Shown: positions 45,055 to 56,679, counted from the stretch's first letter. The stretch is 64,000 nt of DNA from Synaphobranchus kaupii (GCA_029718625.1 CM056376.1:25085130-25149129), one strand, 5' to 3'. Made by a program: numbers and translations. Notes: generated by a model from the letters alone, not told the origin.

Positions 45055-45265
45055 CTCTGGTGCGGTAGGAGACGACTGCCACGGTCAGGTGGATCTCCCC
45101 AGGAAAGGTGTCTGGCGAGGAGCTGATGGAGAAGTAGCGGGGCTGGAGGAGGGGCAGCTGGGTGAGCAGGAGGGTGGAGGGGATCTGCAGGGAGGGAAAC
45201 TCCTCCATCACCTCCACCAGGGTGGGGTTGTTGTACCACTTCCACTCCTCGTACTCTTGCAAACC
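45055..45265 (-). CDS. nos1: nos1 exon 10 (FAD-binding)
   Basis: [70 protein letters not shown]. The FAD-binding RxYS box, RYYS in mammalian nNOS, is RYFS here (codons CGC TAC TTC TCC). CCCCTCAG acceptor, GTGAGG donor. Confidence 0.97.
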
Positions 45266-45773
45266 CTGAGGGGAGACAGTGGAGGTCAGCCAACCCACCC
45301 TCCAAGTCCCCCGAGGCCTAGGAAAGGCAGTGAGTGGGTCCGCTCACATCCAGAGCCAGACTGAATCCAAACAGACATGAATCAAGCGAAGGCCTCGCTT
45401 TGTGAATCAGCTGAGGCATACTGAATGATTCATGACTTGGCTGACGTTTCTTCAGGACATTGAGAAAAATGGACGGTTTGGTGGTGGGTGGTATTGTGTG
45501 GGTTATTAAGACACAATACCAGTTTCAAGGCACATATGCTCTAATGGTAAGGGCAACCACAATTCTCTTAAGCAACAGAAAATGAAGAAAGCCAAATCAG
45601 GACAATCGCTTTTTTCTGTGCAAATGATTAATTTGAATCTAATCTAGACCACTGTTTAGAGCAGATACAAAGCCAAAGGAATTGTGAGAGGATTTATGAC
45701 GGTGCAATATTTCCCAATATTTAGAGAGATCATGGGGCACCGATGACCTATTCCCAGAAGTCCCCTCTCCTAC

Positions 45774-45943
45774 CTTGCTAAGAACTTCTAGTTTCTTCTT
45801 CTGCTTGTCATTGCTGGCCAATGAGGCAAACTGCTGCAGCAGGAGGGGGCTGGGTGGGGTGGTGATGTCCAGGAAGTATTTTAAGGCCTGGGAGATGGTG
45901 CATGATGGCATACGACTTTCGTCTGTCCAGTTGCTGATCACAC
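45774..45943 (-). CDS. nos1: nos1 exon 9
   Basis: GVISNWTDESRMPSCTISQA, then LKYFLDITTPPSPLLLQQFA and SLASNDKQKKKLEVLSK: connecting domain of the reductase. TCTCCAG acceptor, GTAGGA donor. Confidence 0.96.
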
Positions 45944-46198
45944 CTGGAGAGAACCATAAGACAGCACTGACAATTAGCAAAAAGTTCACTCCGTGCAAAT
46001 GTAGCTGCAAAGCTCAGATGAGCCCTCTTAAGAAACAACCTTTCCACTTTATTCTTTGCCATTAAAGGAAAGCAAACAACAGCTTTTTAGATTTTTTTAT
46101 TTGTTTTTCCTACCTTGCAGGCAGCCATTGGTTTCCAATATAAAAAAGTAGCAAGAATGCACAACCAAAAAAAGGTGCTGATTAGTGTCTATTAAATC

Positions 46199-46410
46199 AG
46201 ATTTAAAAAAATGAATATCGCACACTTCTCTGCATGCTATTAAAAAGTTATTTTATTTTAAAATCACCACCATGTTTCAGCAGTAGACCTATGCCTTCCG
46301 AGTGTAGTGACACCCTGATGAAGGCATACTGCCGAAACATGTTGGTGACTTTAAAATAAAAAACTTTTTAATTGCATGGAGAGATGTGTGCGATCTCATT
46401 TTTTAAATCT
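46199..46410. repeat. 212-bp palindromic MITE
   Basis: AGATTTAAAAAAATGAATAT at the left pairs with the right end at 46410. The inner arms pair through CGCACAC..TCTCTGCATG and ACCACCATGTTTCAGCAGTA. The centre is at about 46305. Located in nos1 intron 8. Confidence 0.78.
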
Positions 46411-46939
46411 AAGCCATTGGTTTCCATTAATTTCCGTACGGTATGAAAATCAACTTGCAGAGACTTGAAAGTTGCTTGAGATAATCCATCACGACGCCCA
46501 AATAATTTTTTTTCAAAGTACATTTTTTTTGGAATAATAACACATTTTAAAGTGCAGATTGATAGAAAAAATACACCACAACCGAATGTTTCTCTGTCAG
46601 AAAGTAGTTCATGGAGAAAAGACTGTTTTACGAATGAAATTCAAACATCCACGACTCCTTAATCCGAAGTGATTGTTAGCAGGAAAAGCAGAGAATTTTA
46701 AGGTGGGTTTATCACCTGAACGTTGGTGAACAGAAATTCCCTGTTGTGTTGTCACCATGTTCGACTACATCAGGGGTGGGGAACCCCATTCCTGGAAGGC
46801 CAGATCCATTTCTGGATTTCCCGTCAACTTCTTCTTAGTTATTTAATTAGCCCAATCAGCTATGTGATCTGCCATTCTAGCCCAGGCTGTATTTGATTAG
46901 CTCATGAAAGACTGCTGTACTGTTCTTGTGTCCCTACAT

Positions 46940-48300
46940 CAGTGGTGTCCAGAAGGGCCGGTGTGGGAGCAGAGTTATGTTTTAGCCTAGCACTAATATA
47001 CTATTAATTTACTAATTTACCAATCATGGTCTTCAATCAAGAGCTTGATAAGTAGAATCAGTGCCCGGTTGCACAAAACACCTTAAGTTAAATTCTCCCT
47101 TAGAATTACCCTTAAGTATTCCTTAAAGCTAAGTGAGTTGCATAAAAAAATCCTTAAGTGTTACTTAAGGGAAATATTAAGGTTCCCCTTAAGAAAACCC
47201 TTAAGTGTTTTAATTGTACTTAAGTAATCCCTTAGAATCCGTTGGGTTGCACAAAACGCCTTATCTACCATTTCCCTTAGGATTTATTAAGGCAAGAAAT
47301 ATATTCCCTTAACTTTTCCTTTTTAAAAAGTAAGCATTTCCTCCTAAAATGATGGCACCGATAAGTCTAAAAAAGCTTAATAATTACGTTATTATTAGTC
47401 GTATGTGTCATAAACGTAACGTAGGCTACCCTATTATCACTTTGTTGTTGTCAGCCGCCTATTTCACATTCTCACTGGTGATAACCCGGCTGAAGTATCC
47501 CTGGCATCGGCTCACTGTAGAAAGCTTCCGTGTTCGGGCAGAAATGAAATCAGTCACAACACAGCTGAATTTAACGTTAGGCTTCTTATTTTTTAAAAAG
47601 CAACCGTGTTAGCTAAGTAGGATAAGTAATTTATTCTCTGGTTATCATGTTAGTTGTCCTTTGACAATGCAAGGTAGCTAGAATTCCCCAGCTAGCTAAT
47701 GTTAGCTAACTGATTATGGTAGTCTAGGTTTTCTTCATGAAAAACAAAGTGTGCAACTTGTCTCGACATTTTCTTTCCTTCAGCCGCTCAGCTGTTCTGC
47801 CGGACTCCCATAGGATAGCCTACAGATCGCTAGCTAGCTAGCTAATTTATTTATTTATTTGCCATGACCGACTGATTTAAATATTTTTTTCAGTAGTCTA
47901 TTTCTCTCATCGTCCGCTTTACTGCTAGCTTATTTCCTTTCACATTCCGCTTTTTCTGCTGATGTTACGACTGGATTGAATTTAATTCTCAAAAGCGTAA
48001 GATGAGATAACGTTACACTACCAAACGTTACCATGGTTACAATTGAATTTTACAACCGTAAATCTGTTTTAATGCAGAAAATCCCTTACCGTTTTCCCTT
48101 ACCTAAGTAAAACAGTTGAGGGAGTATATGCAACACCCTTAGGCAATTCCCTTAGGTAAGGGGAAATCATCCCTTAAGTGAATCCCTTAAGGGTAAAACT
48201 TAAGATGTTTTATGCAACCGGGCACAGGTGTCTTACTGCTGGGCTAAAACAAAAACCTGCACCCACACCGGCCCTTTCTGGATAAGATTGGACAGCCCTG
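46940..48300. mobile_element. hAT-like element, middle of three nested
   Basis: Begins CAGTGGTGTCCAGAAGGGCC and ends GGACAGCCCTG, with a perfect 8-bp duplication CCCTACAT (46932-46939, 48301-48308). Itself interrupted at 47061-48225. Confidence 0.8.
47061..48225. mobile_element. DNA transposon (superfamily unassigned), innermost
   Basis: Inverted ends GTGCCCGGTTGCACAAAACA at 47061 and (with one change) at 48225. Internal CCTTAAG-rich sub-repeats occur near both ends (47075-47290, 48085-48215). A possible 2-bp CA target duplication. It contains an 87-codon ORF (47349-47612) that I do not recognise and trust little. Confidence 0.75.
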
Positions 48301-48528
48301 CCCTACATGAAACCTTTTACCTTGGTCTATTAAGTGAAACAGCATTGGTGTAATACAACTAATTAGTAAATTGAGCAAGGGCAATAGCTGGAAACAAAAG
48401 CCAGAAAGAGATATGATTCTAGGAACGGTTCCCCACCCCCTGAACTACACAGATAGCTGCACATGCATTTGGCAAAATTCAGCGATGGATGCATATACAA
48501 GCAATGAGAGAGTCTGAGAACAGTTTAC

Positions 48529-48722
48529 CCAGCGCTGTGTTTCTCTCTTCCAGTAACTCCACCTTGACGATCTGATTGACAGGTGGAGCGTCTTCCAGCT
48601 TATCGATGAGTGAAGTCACCAGGTCATCGCAGTTGCCAGGGAAGATGCCCAGATGGTCTCCGGGCTGGTACCTCAGCGCTTCGTGGTTATTCGCGTGCAG
48701 CTGGACAAAGATTGTGGAGCGA
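48529..48722 (-). CDS. nos1: nos1 exon 8
   Basis: RSTIFVQLHANNHEALRYQP, then GDHLGIFPGNCDDLVTSLID, KLEDAPPVNQIVKVELLEER, NTALG. The start of the FAD domain (YQPGDHLG). TTTTGCAG acceptor, GTAAAC donor. Confidence 0.97.
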
Positions 48723-48919
48723 CTGCAAAAGGAAAAGTCATGTGAGAATGAAGATGCTTTCATAGTTAGTTTTTTTTGTTGTTGTTTCAGTGTGTGCTAG
48801 CCAGTCCTGGGCCAATTAATAAAATTCAAAAAGCTTTAACCCTTTAGCAACAATCCTGCTACAGATGACCAACAGATGTATGAAAAATAAATTTTTTGCA
48901 ATATTCAGATCAAAAATAT

Positions 48920-49335
48920 TCTTTCCTGGGCTGCTGGGTGGCTCATTCAGTTGTGGATGAGCCCCACAGTCTGGGATCCAATCTGGACTGTGCCAGTGCT
49001 GACTGTGGCTGGTAGCTCTATAGGGCGATACACAACTGCCGATTGCATTAACCAGCATTTGGGAAGGTTCAGTCGGTTAGGGGTCCGCTATCTAGGAGCC
49101 CCCGCCCCCCTGATCGATCGGTGCCTTTGGACTGCATTCTAAAGCCGCATATGAAAGATCTTCCTCCGATTCCACTCTATGCGAGTTTAGCTGTAGTGTG
49201 AAAAGAAGCAGGCACCACATGTTTCAGAGGGCAGCTGTGGTTGTCTTGACTCTCCCAAATTAGCAGGGGGGTTTGCGCATGAATGCAGTGCAGTTGCAGA
49301 CAGTTAGCCATTCCAAATTAGGCATGCTCAGCCTG
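48920..49335 (+). mobile_element. tRNA-derived SINE, older copy
   Basis: Head GGGCTGCTGGGTGGCTCATT, with a degenerate B-box near 48975 (GGATCCAATCTGG). Body with GACTCTCCCAAATTAG, and a tail like that of the SINE at 36605 (CCAAATTAG). Ends are not sharply defined. Confidence 0.6.
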
Positions 49336-49362
49336 ACGTTGGACGCCAAATTTATATATATA

Positions 49363-49987
49363 CAGTTGCACTCAACCCCCTTCAAGGGTCTAAGGTATGA
49401 AACGAGCCCCAAACCATCACTCTACGGCCAGATATGGAGTAGATATGGATGGATCACTTTAAGGGTTTCTTCTCCTGACTCATTTTCCTATAAAAAAAAG
49501 TCAGGGGAAGAAACCCTTAAAGTGATCCATCCATATCTACTCCATATCTGGCCGTAGAGTGATGGTTTGGGGCTTGTTTGATACCTTAGACCCTTGATGA
49601 CTTACAGCCATTTCGCCAGTCATGTGTTCCATACTGTACCAGCATAATTTACAGCTGAATCTAGTCTCACCTCCCAGTTCCCATAGAGATCCATTCAAAT
49701 GCAGAGATGTTATAGTATCGTTTGTAAGAGTACCAGACAAGATATCAAGAGTCTTTTGGTGTTGTTGAGTCAGACATCAGGAAGTCATGGCATGCAAAGG
49801 ATATGTGACCAAATATAAAAAATTTAAAGGCACAGTCAACTTTGTGTATGTAAACTTCTGACCCACTGGAATTGTGATATAGTGAATTAAAAGTGAAATA
49901 ATCTGTCTGTAAACAATTGTGTGGAGTGGTTAAAAATTAGTTTTAATCACTTCAACCTAAGTGTATGTAAACTTCCGACTTCAACTG
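49363..49987. mobile_element. Palindromic MITE core with Tc1-type end (truncated left arm)
   Basis: Shares the central palindrome (ATCACTCTACGGCCAGATAT on both arms, centre near 49490) and right arm with 17870-18550. It runs into the same Tc1 terminal repeat, ending ACTTCCGACTTCAACTG at 49987 with TA at 49988-49989. The Tc1 end here has an internal deletion (about 49920). Confidence 0.8.
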
Positions 49988-50145
49988 TATATAAAAATAT
50001 TATTCTTTCCTATGCTTCCACATTAGTAACATGTTTTGTTGAAAATCTGCATGGATCTAAAATTACTGGCATCTAGAGAGTTTATAATACAAACTGGGCC
50101 CAGGTCTGGCAGTCTCAGCCATTGAGAATGCATTTCTTAACCTAC

Positions 50146-50224
50146 TTGGATTTGGGACTTTGCAGGTTCCGTCGTGACAGGAGTTTTGCTCCATAAACCT
50201 TCTTCTTGTGAATGCTGTGTAGTG
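50146..50224 (-). CDS. nos1: nos1 exon 7
   Basis: ALHSIHKKKVYGAKLLSRRN, then LQSPKSN: the hinge between FMN and FAD domains (HKKRV..LLSRQNLQSPK in mammals). 79 bp. GCCAACAG acceptor; donor read as AA|GTAGGT so that exon 8 follows in phase. Confidence 0.93.
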
Positions 50225-50399
50225 CTGTTGGCAAAACACAATCACGGTAAGGAATCAATAAAACGCCCTCGCATTCAGAGTACCATCATCCAAACTTTGG
50301 GAATCAGCCAGCACCTACATGAGCATTTATTTTGTGGCAGTTGTGAACCATTAGTAAATGATGAGGTAGCGCGGTTTAACGGTATAACGTGTGTGTTAC

Positions 50400-50538
50400 C
50401 CTGTGTGAGTTCAGGCGCTTCCGCTGTATAAGCCAAACGGAATTTGTTCTTCTTCCAGCTGCGGTCGTTGCTGATCAACGAGTCGTTCGCCTTCTCGATG
50501 TTCACGTCATCGCCAACGCAGAAGACATCACAAGCAGC
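50400..50538 (-). CDS. nos1: nos1 exon 6
   Basis: AACDVFCVGDDVNIEKANDS, then LISNDRSWKKNKFRLAYTAE and APELTQ. CTCCAAG acceptor, GTAACA donor; phase 0 in, 1 out. Confidence 0.97.
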
Positions 50539-50713
50539 CTTGGAGCAAATGGAGAAAAGGCGTTTAAATGAACAAATTTTTTTTTATCAAATCAGAAAAT
50601 TTTAGAAACGTATCAAAAAGTCAGTATCTGTACATGTATTGTACTGTGCACAGTACAGGCCCAAGTTATTGAGGGGGCCTAAACAGGACTACTCACCCCC
50701 TAAATAATATATA

Positions 50714-51625
50714 CTACTCAAAAGAAGTTAAGGGTCAAAAATATTTGTGCATATAAATATAGGCTAACGAGCTAAAATGGTGACGACTAATGACAAAATA
50801 ATTCTTTGATGGCTCAAGAACAGAAAACACAAAACAAAAAACTTTTGATTAGACACTAGTTTATTACCCTGATGAAAAAAGTCATGCACCCCCCAAAATG
50901 ATGTTCACACAAGTCGCAGAAGTTTCAGTAACTGGTGTAGCCACCGTTAGCATTTGTTTGGTCGGACACGTTGGTGCCTCTGGCAGCTCTGAGTTGATCC
51001 CGAAGATGTTGTGCGGTCACAAAGCACTGTCGCAACGCCGTTATCATCAGGAAGCGGTCTTCTCGTGCTGTTGTTGATCGGGGTCTTCCAGAACGGGGGC
51101 GATTCTGAACAACATTAGTTTTCCTGAACCTCTGCCAGAGTCTGCCGATAAGGCTTTGGCTTACATTTAGATGCTGAGCCACAGTTCTCTGAGTTTGTCC
51201 ATCTTGTAGCCAGCCAATGGCCCTTCTCCTGTCTTGGATGCTGAGTTGTCGACGAACCATCTTCAAATTTCAAGTGATGATGAATGGAAAATGCTCAGCC
51301 CTTTTATTGCTAAAATCGGCATGCATGGAATGACACTCATGCAAAACACGTGCAAATGGTGCATGAGGTGTCACAATGGGTATTTCGAGGCAGTTTGTCA
51401 GTTTAGTCTGACTAAGTTCGTGCTTAAAATCCATGAAAAGGAAATCTGGGTTAACTTAAAAAGTTTCTAAAGATAAGTGCAATGATTGCATGTCCCATAA
51501 TAACGTGATGTCTATAGTCCAAATGACAATCCAAAGGGGGATATTCTAACCCTATCTGGCTTAAAAAGACATACTTACAAAAATGATCAAAAAATGTCCT
51601 TTGACCCTTAACTTCTTTTGAGTAG
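50714..51625 (-). mobile_element. Internally deleted Tc1-like transposon, 912 bp
   Basis: Inverted ends CTACTCAAAAGAAGTTAAGG, flanked by TA (50712-50713, 51626-51627). Carries only the DNA-binding half of a transposase. A different Tc1 family from that at 4362. Confidence 0.9.
50925..51266 (-). pseudogene. Tc1-like transposase, DNA-binding half only
   Basis: MVRRQLSIQDRRRAIGWLQD, GQTQRTVAQHLNVSQSLIGR, then NRPRSGRPRSTTAREDRFLM and HLRDQLRAARG: both HTH subdomains with the GRPR hinge. The DDE catalytic part is absent. The ORF ends shortly after at GGYTSY. Confidence 0.9.
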
Positions 51626-51928
51626 TATATATATTTTAGAATAATTAGGGAGCCCCCTGGTGGTCCAAAGCAGCAGATTATGTTGCTCATTGGGTCAATA
51701 TGCATTTCATATATAACACAGGATGCTCAGCTCTTCTTGGTCATTGTTTATATATTTGTGCCACCTGTGCCATCTACACCTCCACCATTTTGATTGTAGT
51801 TTTTACATACATTTACTTGGGAGGTTCTTTGTATTTTCTAATGAAAGACATCCTTGGGAAGAACAACATCCTGAACATTGTCACCCTGAAGCCAGTGAAT
51901 TGCAGGTAGCATTTTGTCTCTCTTAATC

Positions 51929-52046
51929 AATGTGTGAAACCTGCCCTTATGTCATGGTCTCTCTTTTGGCTAACGTGCTTGGCATCAATGTGTCAAACCT
52001 GCCCTTATGTCATGGGCTCTCTTTTGGCTAACGTGCTTGGCTGTTG
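51929..52046. repeat. 58-bp tandem duplication next to nos1 exon 5
   Basis: AAACCTGCCCTTATGTCATG starts twice, 58 bp apart (at about 51937 and 51995), with the following CTCTCTTTTGGCTAACGTGC. It lies only about 25 bp from the exon 5 splice donor. Confidence 0.85.
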
Positions 52047-52069
52047 TGGATTGGAGGCCCCCTCCCCAC

Positions 52070-52244
52070 CTTGAAGACCTTCTTGGCCCAGGTTCTGAAG
52101 GCCTCCTCCTGGCCACAGAGCTCGTCTCCCTCCCCCATTCGGAGGATACGCTCCCCTCCCAGCTCCTCAAACAGGGTGTCCACGGCGTGAGCGAACGCGC
52201 AGAAGTGCGGGTAGGCCCGGGAGCCCAGGCCGAAAACGGAGAAC
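52070..52244 (-). CDS. nos1: nos1 exon 5 (FMN domain)
   Basis: [20 protein letters not shown], then [50 protein letters not shown] is an FMN-ring contact loop. The segment is GC-rich relative to its introns. TTTGCAG acceptor, GTGGGG donor. Confidence 0.98.
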
Positions 52245-52624
52245 CTGCAAACCAGAGCGAGCAGGCATGAGTTACGGGCCTTCTGCCTGCTTTCCACAAG
52301 GCCTGTTTGCCACCAGGATTGAGGTCAGTTCCATTTCAGTTCTGCTAATTCGAGAGACGAAGCAAAATTCACTTCATGAATTGGAAAAATGTGCTTTGTG
52401 TCTTCTGAGTGTTTTTCAATTAATTAATTGAATTTCAGTTAATTTCCTGAGGAGACTGGACTGAAATGGAATTGACCCCTACTCTGCTACCCACACAATG
52501 TGACCCTTTGACACTGGATCTGAGGCCCCTAGTGGGCAGCACTGAGCAGCCGTGGCAAAAGTATGCATTGCTTCATAATGTTTAATTAAAATAAAATAAA
52601 AAACTTTAGCATCTTGGTGTTGAG

Positions 52625-52810
52625 CAGAGGTGGAAAGTCCAGTTTCAGGAAGTAAAAGTCCTCCCCAGTATTTTGTTCCAATCACCTGGGTTTGCTAATT
52701 AGCACAATTCTTCAGCCAGGAGCTAGACCTAATTATCTGGCTGAGTTCATGGCTGGAAGAAAACACATGGCAGGACTTTTACTTTGTGACCCCTGGACTT
52801 TCCACCTCTG
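52625..52810. mobile_element. hAT-type MITE, 186 bp
   Basis: Inverted ends CAGAGGTGGAAAGTCCAG, with 8-bp flanks GTGTTGAG / GTGCTGAG (52617-52624, 52811-52818, one mismatch). A related end phrase occurs at about 27508. Confidence 0.82.
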
Positions 52811-53059
52811 GTGCTGAGCTAATCATTGTAGCATCTTGGTGTTGAGCTAATCATTTTAGCATCTTTTAGCATGTTGAGCTACTCCAAAGGCATGTTGAGC
52901 TACTTTGCCAGGCATCCCCAACCCTGGTCCTGAGGAACTGCAGGATTTTGTTGTTGCTCAAAACTTTATTGACCAATTGAAGCAGATGATTGCACAGTAC
53001 ATTCTGTTTGAGTTTGTCTCACTTCTATGGCAGGCCGTTTTAGCTTTTATTCAACTTGT

Positions 53060-54560
53060 TTTTGATATGAAGAATTAAATTTGAACTAGTTATAATTCAA
53101 ATTCTTGATATGAAGAATTCAAATTGAACTAGTTATAATTCAAATTCTTGATATGAAGAATTAAATTTGAACGAGTTATAATTCGAATTCATGATATGAA
53201 GAATTTAATTTGAACTAGTTATAATTCAAATTCTTGATATGAAGAATTAAATTTGAACTAGTTATAATTCAAATTCTTGATATGAAGAATTAAATTTGAA
53301 CTAGTTATAATTCAAATTCTTGATATGAAGAATTAAATTTGAACTAGTTATAATTCAAATTCTTGATATGAAGAATTCAATTTGAACTAGTTATAATTCA
53401 AATTCTTGATATGAAGAATTCAATTTGAACTAGTTATTCAAATTCTTAATATGAAGAATTAAATTTGAACTAGTTATAATTCAAATTCTTGATATGAAGA
53501 ATTCAATTTGAATGAGTTATAATTTGAATTCTTGATATGAAGAATTCAATTTGAACTAGTTATAATTCAAATTCTTGATATGAAGAATTAAATTTGAACT
53601 AGTTATAATTCAAATTCTTGATATGAAGAATTAAATTTGAACTAGTTATTCAAATTCTTAATATGAAGAATTAAATTTGAACTAGTTATAATTCAAATTC
53701 TTGATATGAAGAATTCAATTTGAACTAGTTATAATTCAAATTCTTGATATGAAGAATTAAATTTGAACTAGTTATAATTCAAATTCTTGATATGAAGAAT
53801 TCAATTTTAACTGGTTATTCAAATTCTTGATATGAAGAATTTAATTTGAACTAGTTATAATTCAAATTCTTGATATGAAGAATTCAATTTGAACTAGTTA
53901 TAATTCAAATTCTTGATATGAAGAATTCAATTTGAATGAGTTATAATTTGAATTCTTGATATGAAGAATTCAATTTGAACTAGTTATAATTCAAATTCTT
54001 GATATGAAGAATTCAATTTGAACTAGTTATTCAAATTCTTGATATGAAGAATTCAATTTGAACTAGTTCAAATTGGAATTCTTGATATCAAGAATTACAT
54101 TTGAACTAGTTCAAATTGGAATTCTTGATATCAAGAATTACATTTGAACTAGTTATAATTCAAAATCTTGATATCAAGAATTACATTTGAACTAGTTATA
54201 ATTCAAAATCTTGATATCAAGAATTACATTTGAACTAGTTATAAGAATTTTTGATATCAAGAATTAATTTGAACTAGTTATAATGAGAATTCTTGATATC
54301 AAGAATTACATTTGAACTAGTTCAAATTGGAATTCTTGATATCAAGAATTACATTTGAACTAGTTCAAATTGGAATTCTTGATATCAAGAATTACATTTG
54401 AACTAGTTATAATTCAAAATCTTGATATCAAGAATTACATTTGAACTAGTTATAATTCAAAATCTTGATATCAAGAATTACCCGTTGACGAGTTATAATT
54501 TGAATTATTGATATCAAGAATTTATTTTGAACTAGTTCAAATGGGAATTCTTGATATCAG
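53060..54560. repeat. 43-bp tandem array (left arm)
   Basis: Units TTGATATGAAGAATTAAATT + TGAACTAGTTATAATTCAAATTC recur every 43 bp (e.g. 53234, 53277). Some lack 6 bp (ATAATT). From about 54080 the units change to GATATCAAG, making each centre a perfect palindrome. About 34 units. Confidence 0.95.
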
Positions 54561-54639
54561 GAATGCAATTTCAACAAATTCTAATGTTAATGAGCTTAAT
54601 TTCCATGTTTGATTGAAGGCGGGGTAACATTTCAGTTGT

Positions 54640-55032
54640 GACTTTCTTAAAGGGCTGAGCACCAAAAGGGAAAACCCTGAAACATCCACTTCACATGAAA
54701 AATAAAGCCAGCAATAATTCTATGATAACTCGTGAGAGTGGAACAATGTGCAAGCGTACTTGGTGTAGCTTAATAATTATACCTTTTAAATGAAAACAGG
54801 CTGATCTTGGCACCAATCTTGTGGGTGCTCAGGTGCCTGGGCACCCACGGGAAAATCGTATTGCAGGGTGAATCATATTGCAGAGTGAAATTATAGTTTG
54901 ATGTGGGTCACAGGTGATTTAATCTGGTTTGCACACATGAAGCACGTGAAATAAACGTGAAACAAGCAACCAATAAAGTTTGTTTGAGGTATCCTACATA
55001 GACTAGGCTACTACTGGCTCTCAAGAGATGGA
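54640..55032. other. Interior of the foldback element, no gene
   Basis: Unassigned AT-rich sequence between the left arm and the nested MITE. Confidence 0.5.
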
Positions 55033-55754
55033 ACAGTATGGAATACATGGTTGGTAAAATGGCTGTAAGTCATCAAGGGTCTGAGGTATAAAACGAGCCT
55101 CAAACCATCACTCTGCTGCCAGATATGCAGTAGCTATGGATGGATCACTTTAAGGGTTGTTTCTCCTGACAAATTTTCCTTTTGAACTCTATGGAAAAAT
55201 AAGTCAGGAGAAGAAACCCTTCCATATCTAGTGTATTTCTGGCAGCAGAGTGATGATATAAGGCTTGTTTGATACGTCAGACCCTTGATGACTTAGAGCC
55301 ATTTAGCCAACCATGTGTTCCATAATGTTCCAGTGTAACAGCTAAATCTAGTCCCACCCCCAATTCCCATAGCGATCCATTCAAATGCAGAGATGTTATA
55401 GTATCGCTTGTAAGAGTACCAGAAAATAAGATATCAAGAGTCTTTTGGTGTTGTTGAGTCACAGACATCAGGATGTCATGGCATGCAAAGGATATGTGAC
55501 CAAATATAAAAAATTTAAAGGCACAGTCACTTAGTGTATGTAAACTTCTGACCCACTGGAATTGTGATATAGTGAATTAAAAGTGAAATAATCTGTCTGT
55601 AAACAATTGTTGGAAAAATTACTTGTGTCATGCACAAAGTAGATGTCCTAACTGACTTGCCAACACTAGTTTGCTAACATGAAATCTGTAGAGTGGTTAA
55701 AAATGAGTTTTAATGACTTCAACCTAAGTGTATGTAAACTTCCGACTTCAACAG
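55033..55754. mobile_element. Palindromic MITE core with Tc1-type end, inside the foldback
   Basis: Same core as 17870-18550 (GGAACAGTATGGAATACATG, CATCACTCTGCTGCCAGATA, centre near 55195), with the left arm truncated. It is followed by the same Tc1 terminal repeat, ending CTTCCGACTTCAACAG at 55754 before TA. Confidence 0.82.
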
Positions 55755-55756
55755 TA

Positions 55757-56679
55757 GGCCTACTTAAAAGTTAGAATGACGAGTCAACGAAATCACAGGA
55801 AGTGCTCTCAGCAAGCTGAGAATTTGGCTACACGAGGCTACTATGACAAGTGAAATTAAAAAATGTAGTTAGCCTATTGGTTAAAGTTATAGTTTTGATC
55901 CCCACGTGAAGCAAATGATGGCCTAGTCTTCATACATGTAAATATAATATATATTTATTATAAAATTAGAAAACATAAAATTAGTACAGTTGAGTCTTAT
56001 GGGCTACATAACTCGGCCAAGAATCGTGCCGTTGCCTAATTCAAGGCCGACAGTGAGCTGAGTCGGAAGAACTGCGGGCCAGAACCATTTGGCTACCTGG
56101 AAATGTGACGTTTCTTCAAACGAAAAAACAAAGAAAGTCATGGGCTAGCTAGCCAAAATATTGAGTAATGTAGCGTATAGCCTACAGTAATTTCATTTTT
56201 TTTTTTAAACATTATTGTGTTATTTGAAATACAAAGATGCTGCGTTCCAATGACCTGCTAAAACAAAGCAAACGTATTATTTTTGCGACAGTAACCCGCA
56301 TAGAGTTTAAAATTCAAAGTTTTAAAGTGTTCCAGGACCTTATTTGTTGTCCTATAGTGTTAATGACATTTATTGTAAAATTCAAGAAGCAGGAGAAATA
56401 ATCCTGCTGGGACCACCTCGACAGAAACTCCTCCGAACGGAAGTCAGATGGTTGATCCTTTGCTTGTCATTCGGGAACAAGACAATTGCCGTCTTACACA
56501 AACAACGGCCCTGTAGGCTGCTACCCTCGGTTAAAATCTGGAGAATTCTCAAACGAAACTTGATGAGGCTCTTCTGTCGTGGCATCCTGAACTAAGTTTG
56601 ATATGTGCTCTACAAGGAAGCATTTATGTCCACGCCCATAAGCGATTTCATTGGACGTTGATCCGGTCTATGCAAAACA
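55757..56679. other. Interior of the foldback element, right part
   Basis: An 83-codon ORF (56344-56595, plus) with opposite-strand openness. I do not recognise it and would not call it a gene. Confidence 0.4.

Larger units (their letters stand above)
46771..48442. mobile_element. hAT-like element, outermost of three nested
   Basis: Ends CAGGGGTGGGGAACC and its complement, with imperfect 8-bp flanks GACTACAT / AACTACAC (46763-46770, 48443-48450). Apart from the nested elements only about 310 bp belongs to it. Non-autonomous. Confidence 0.65.
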
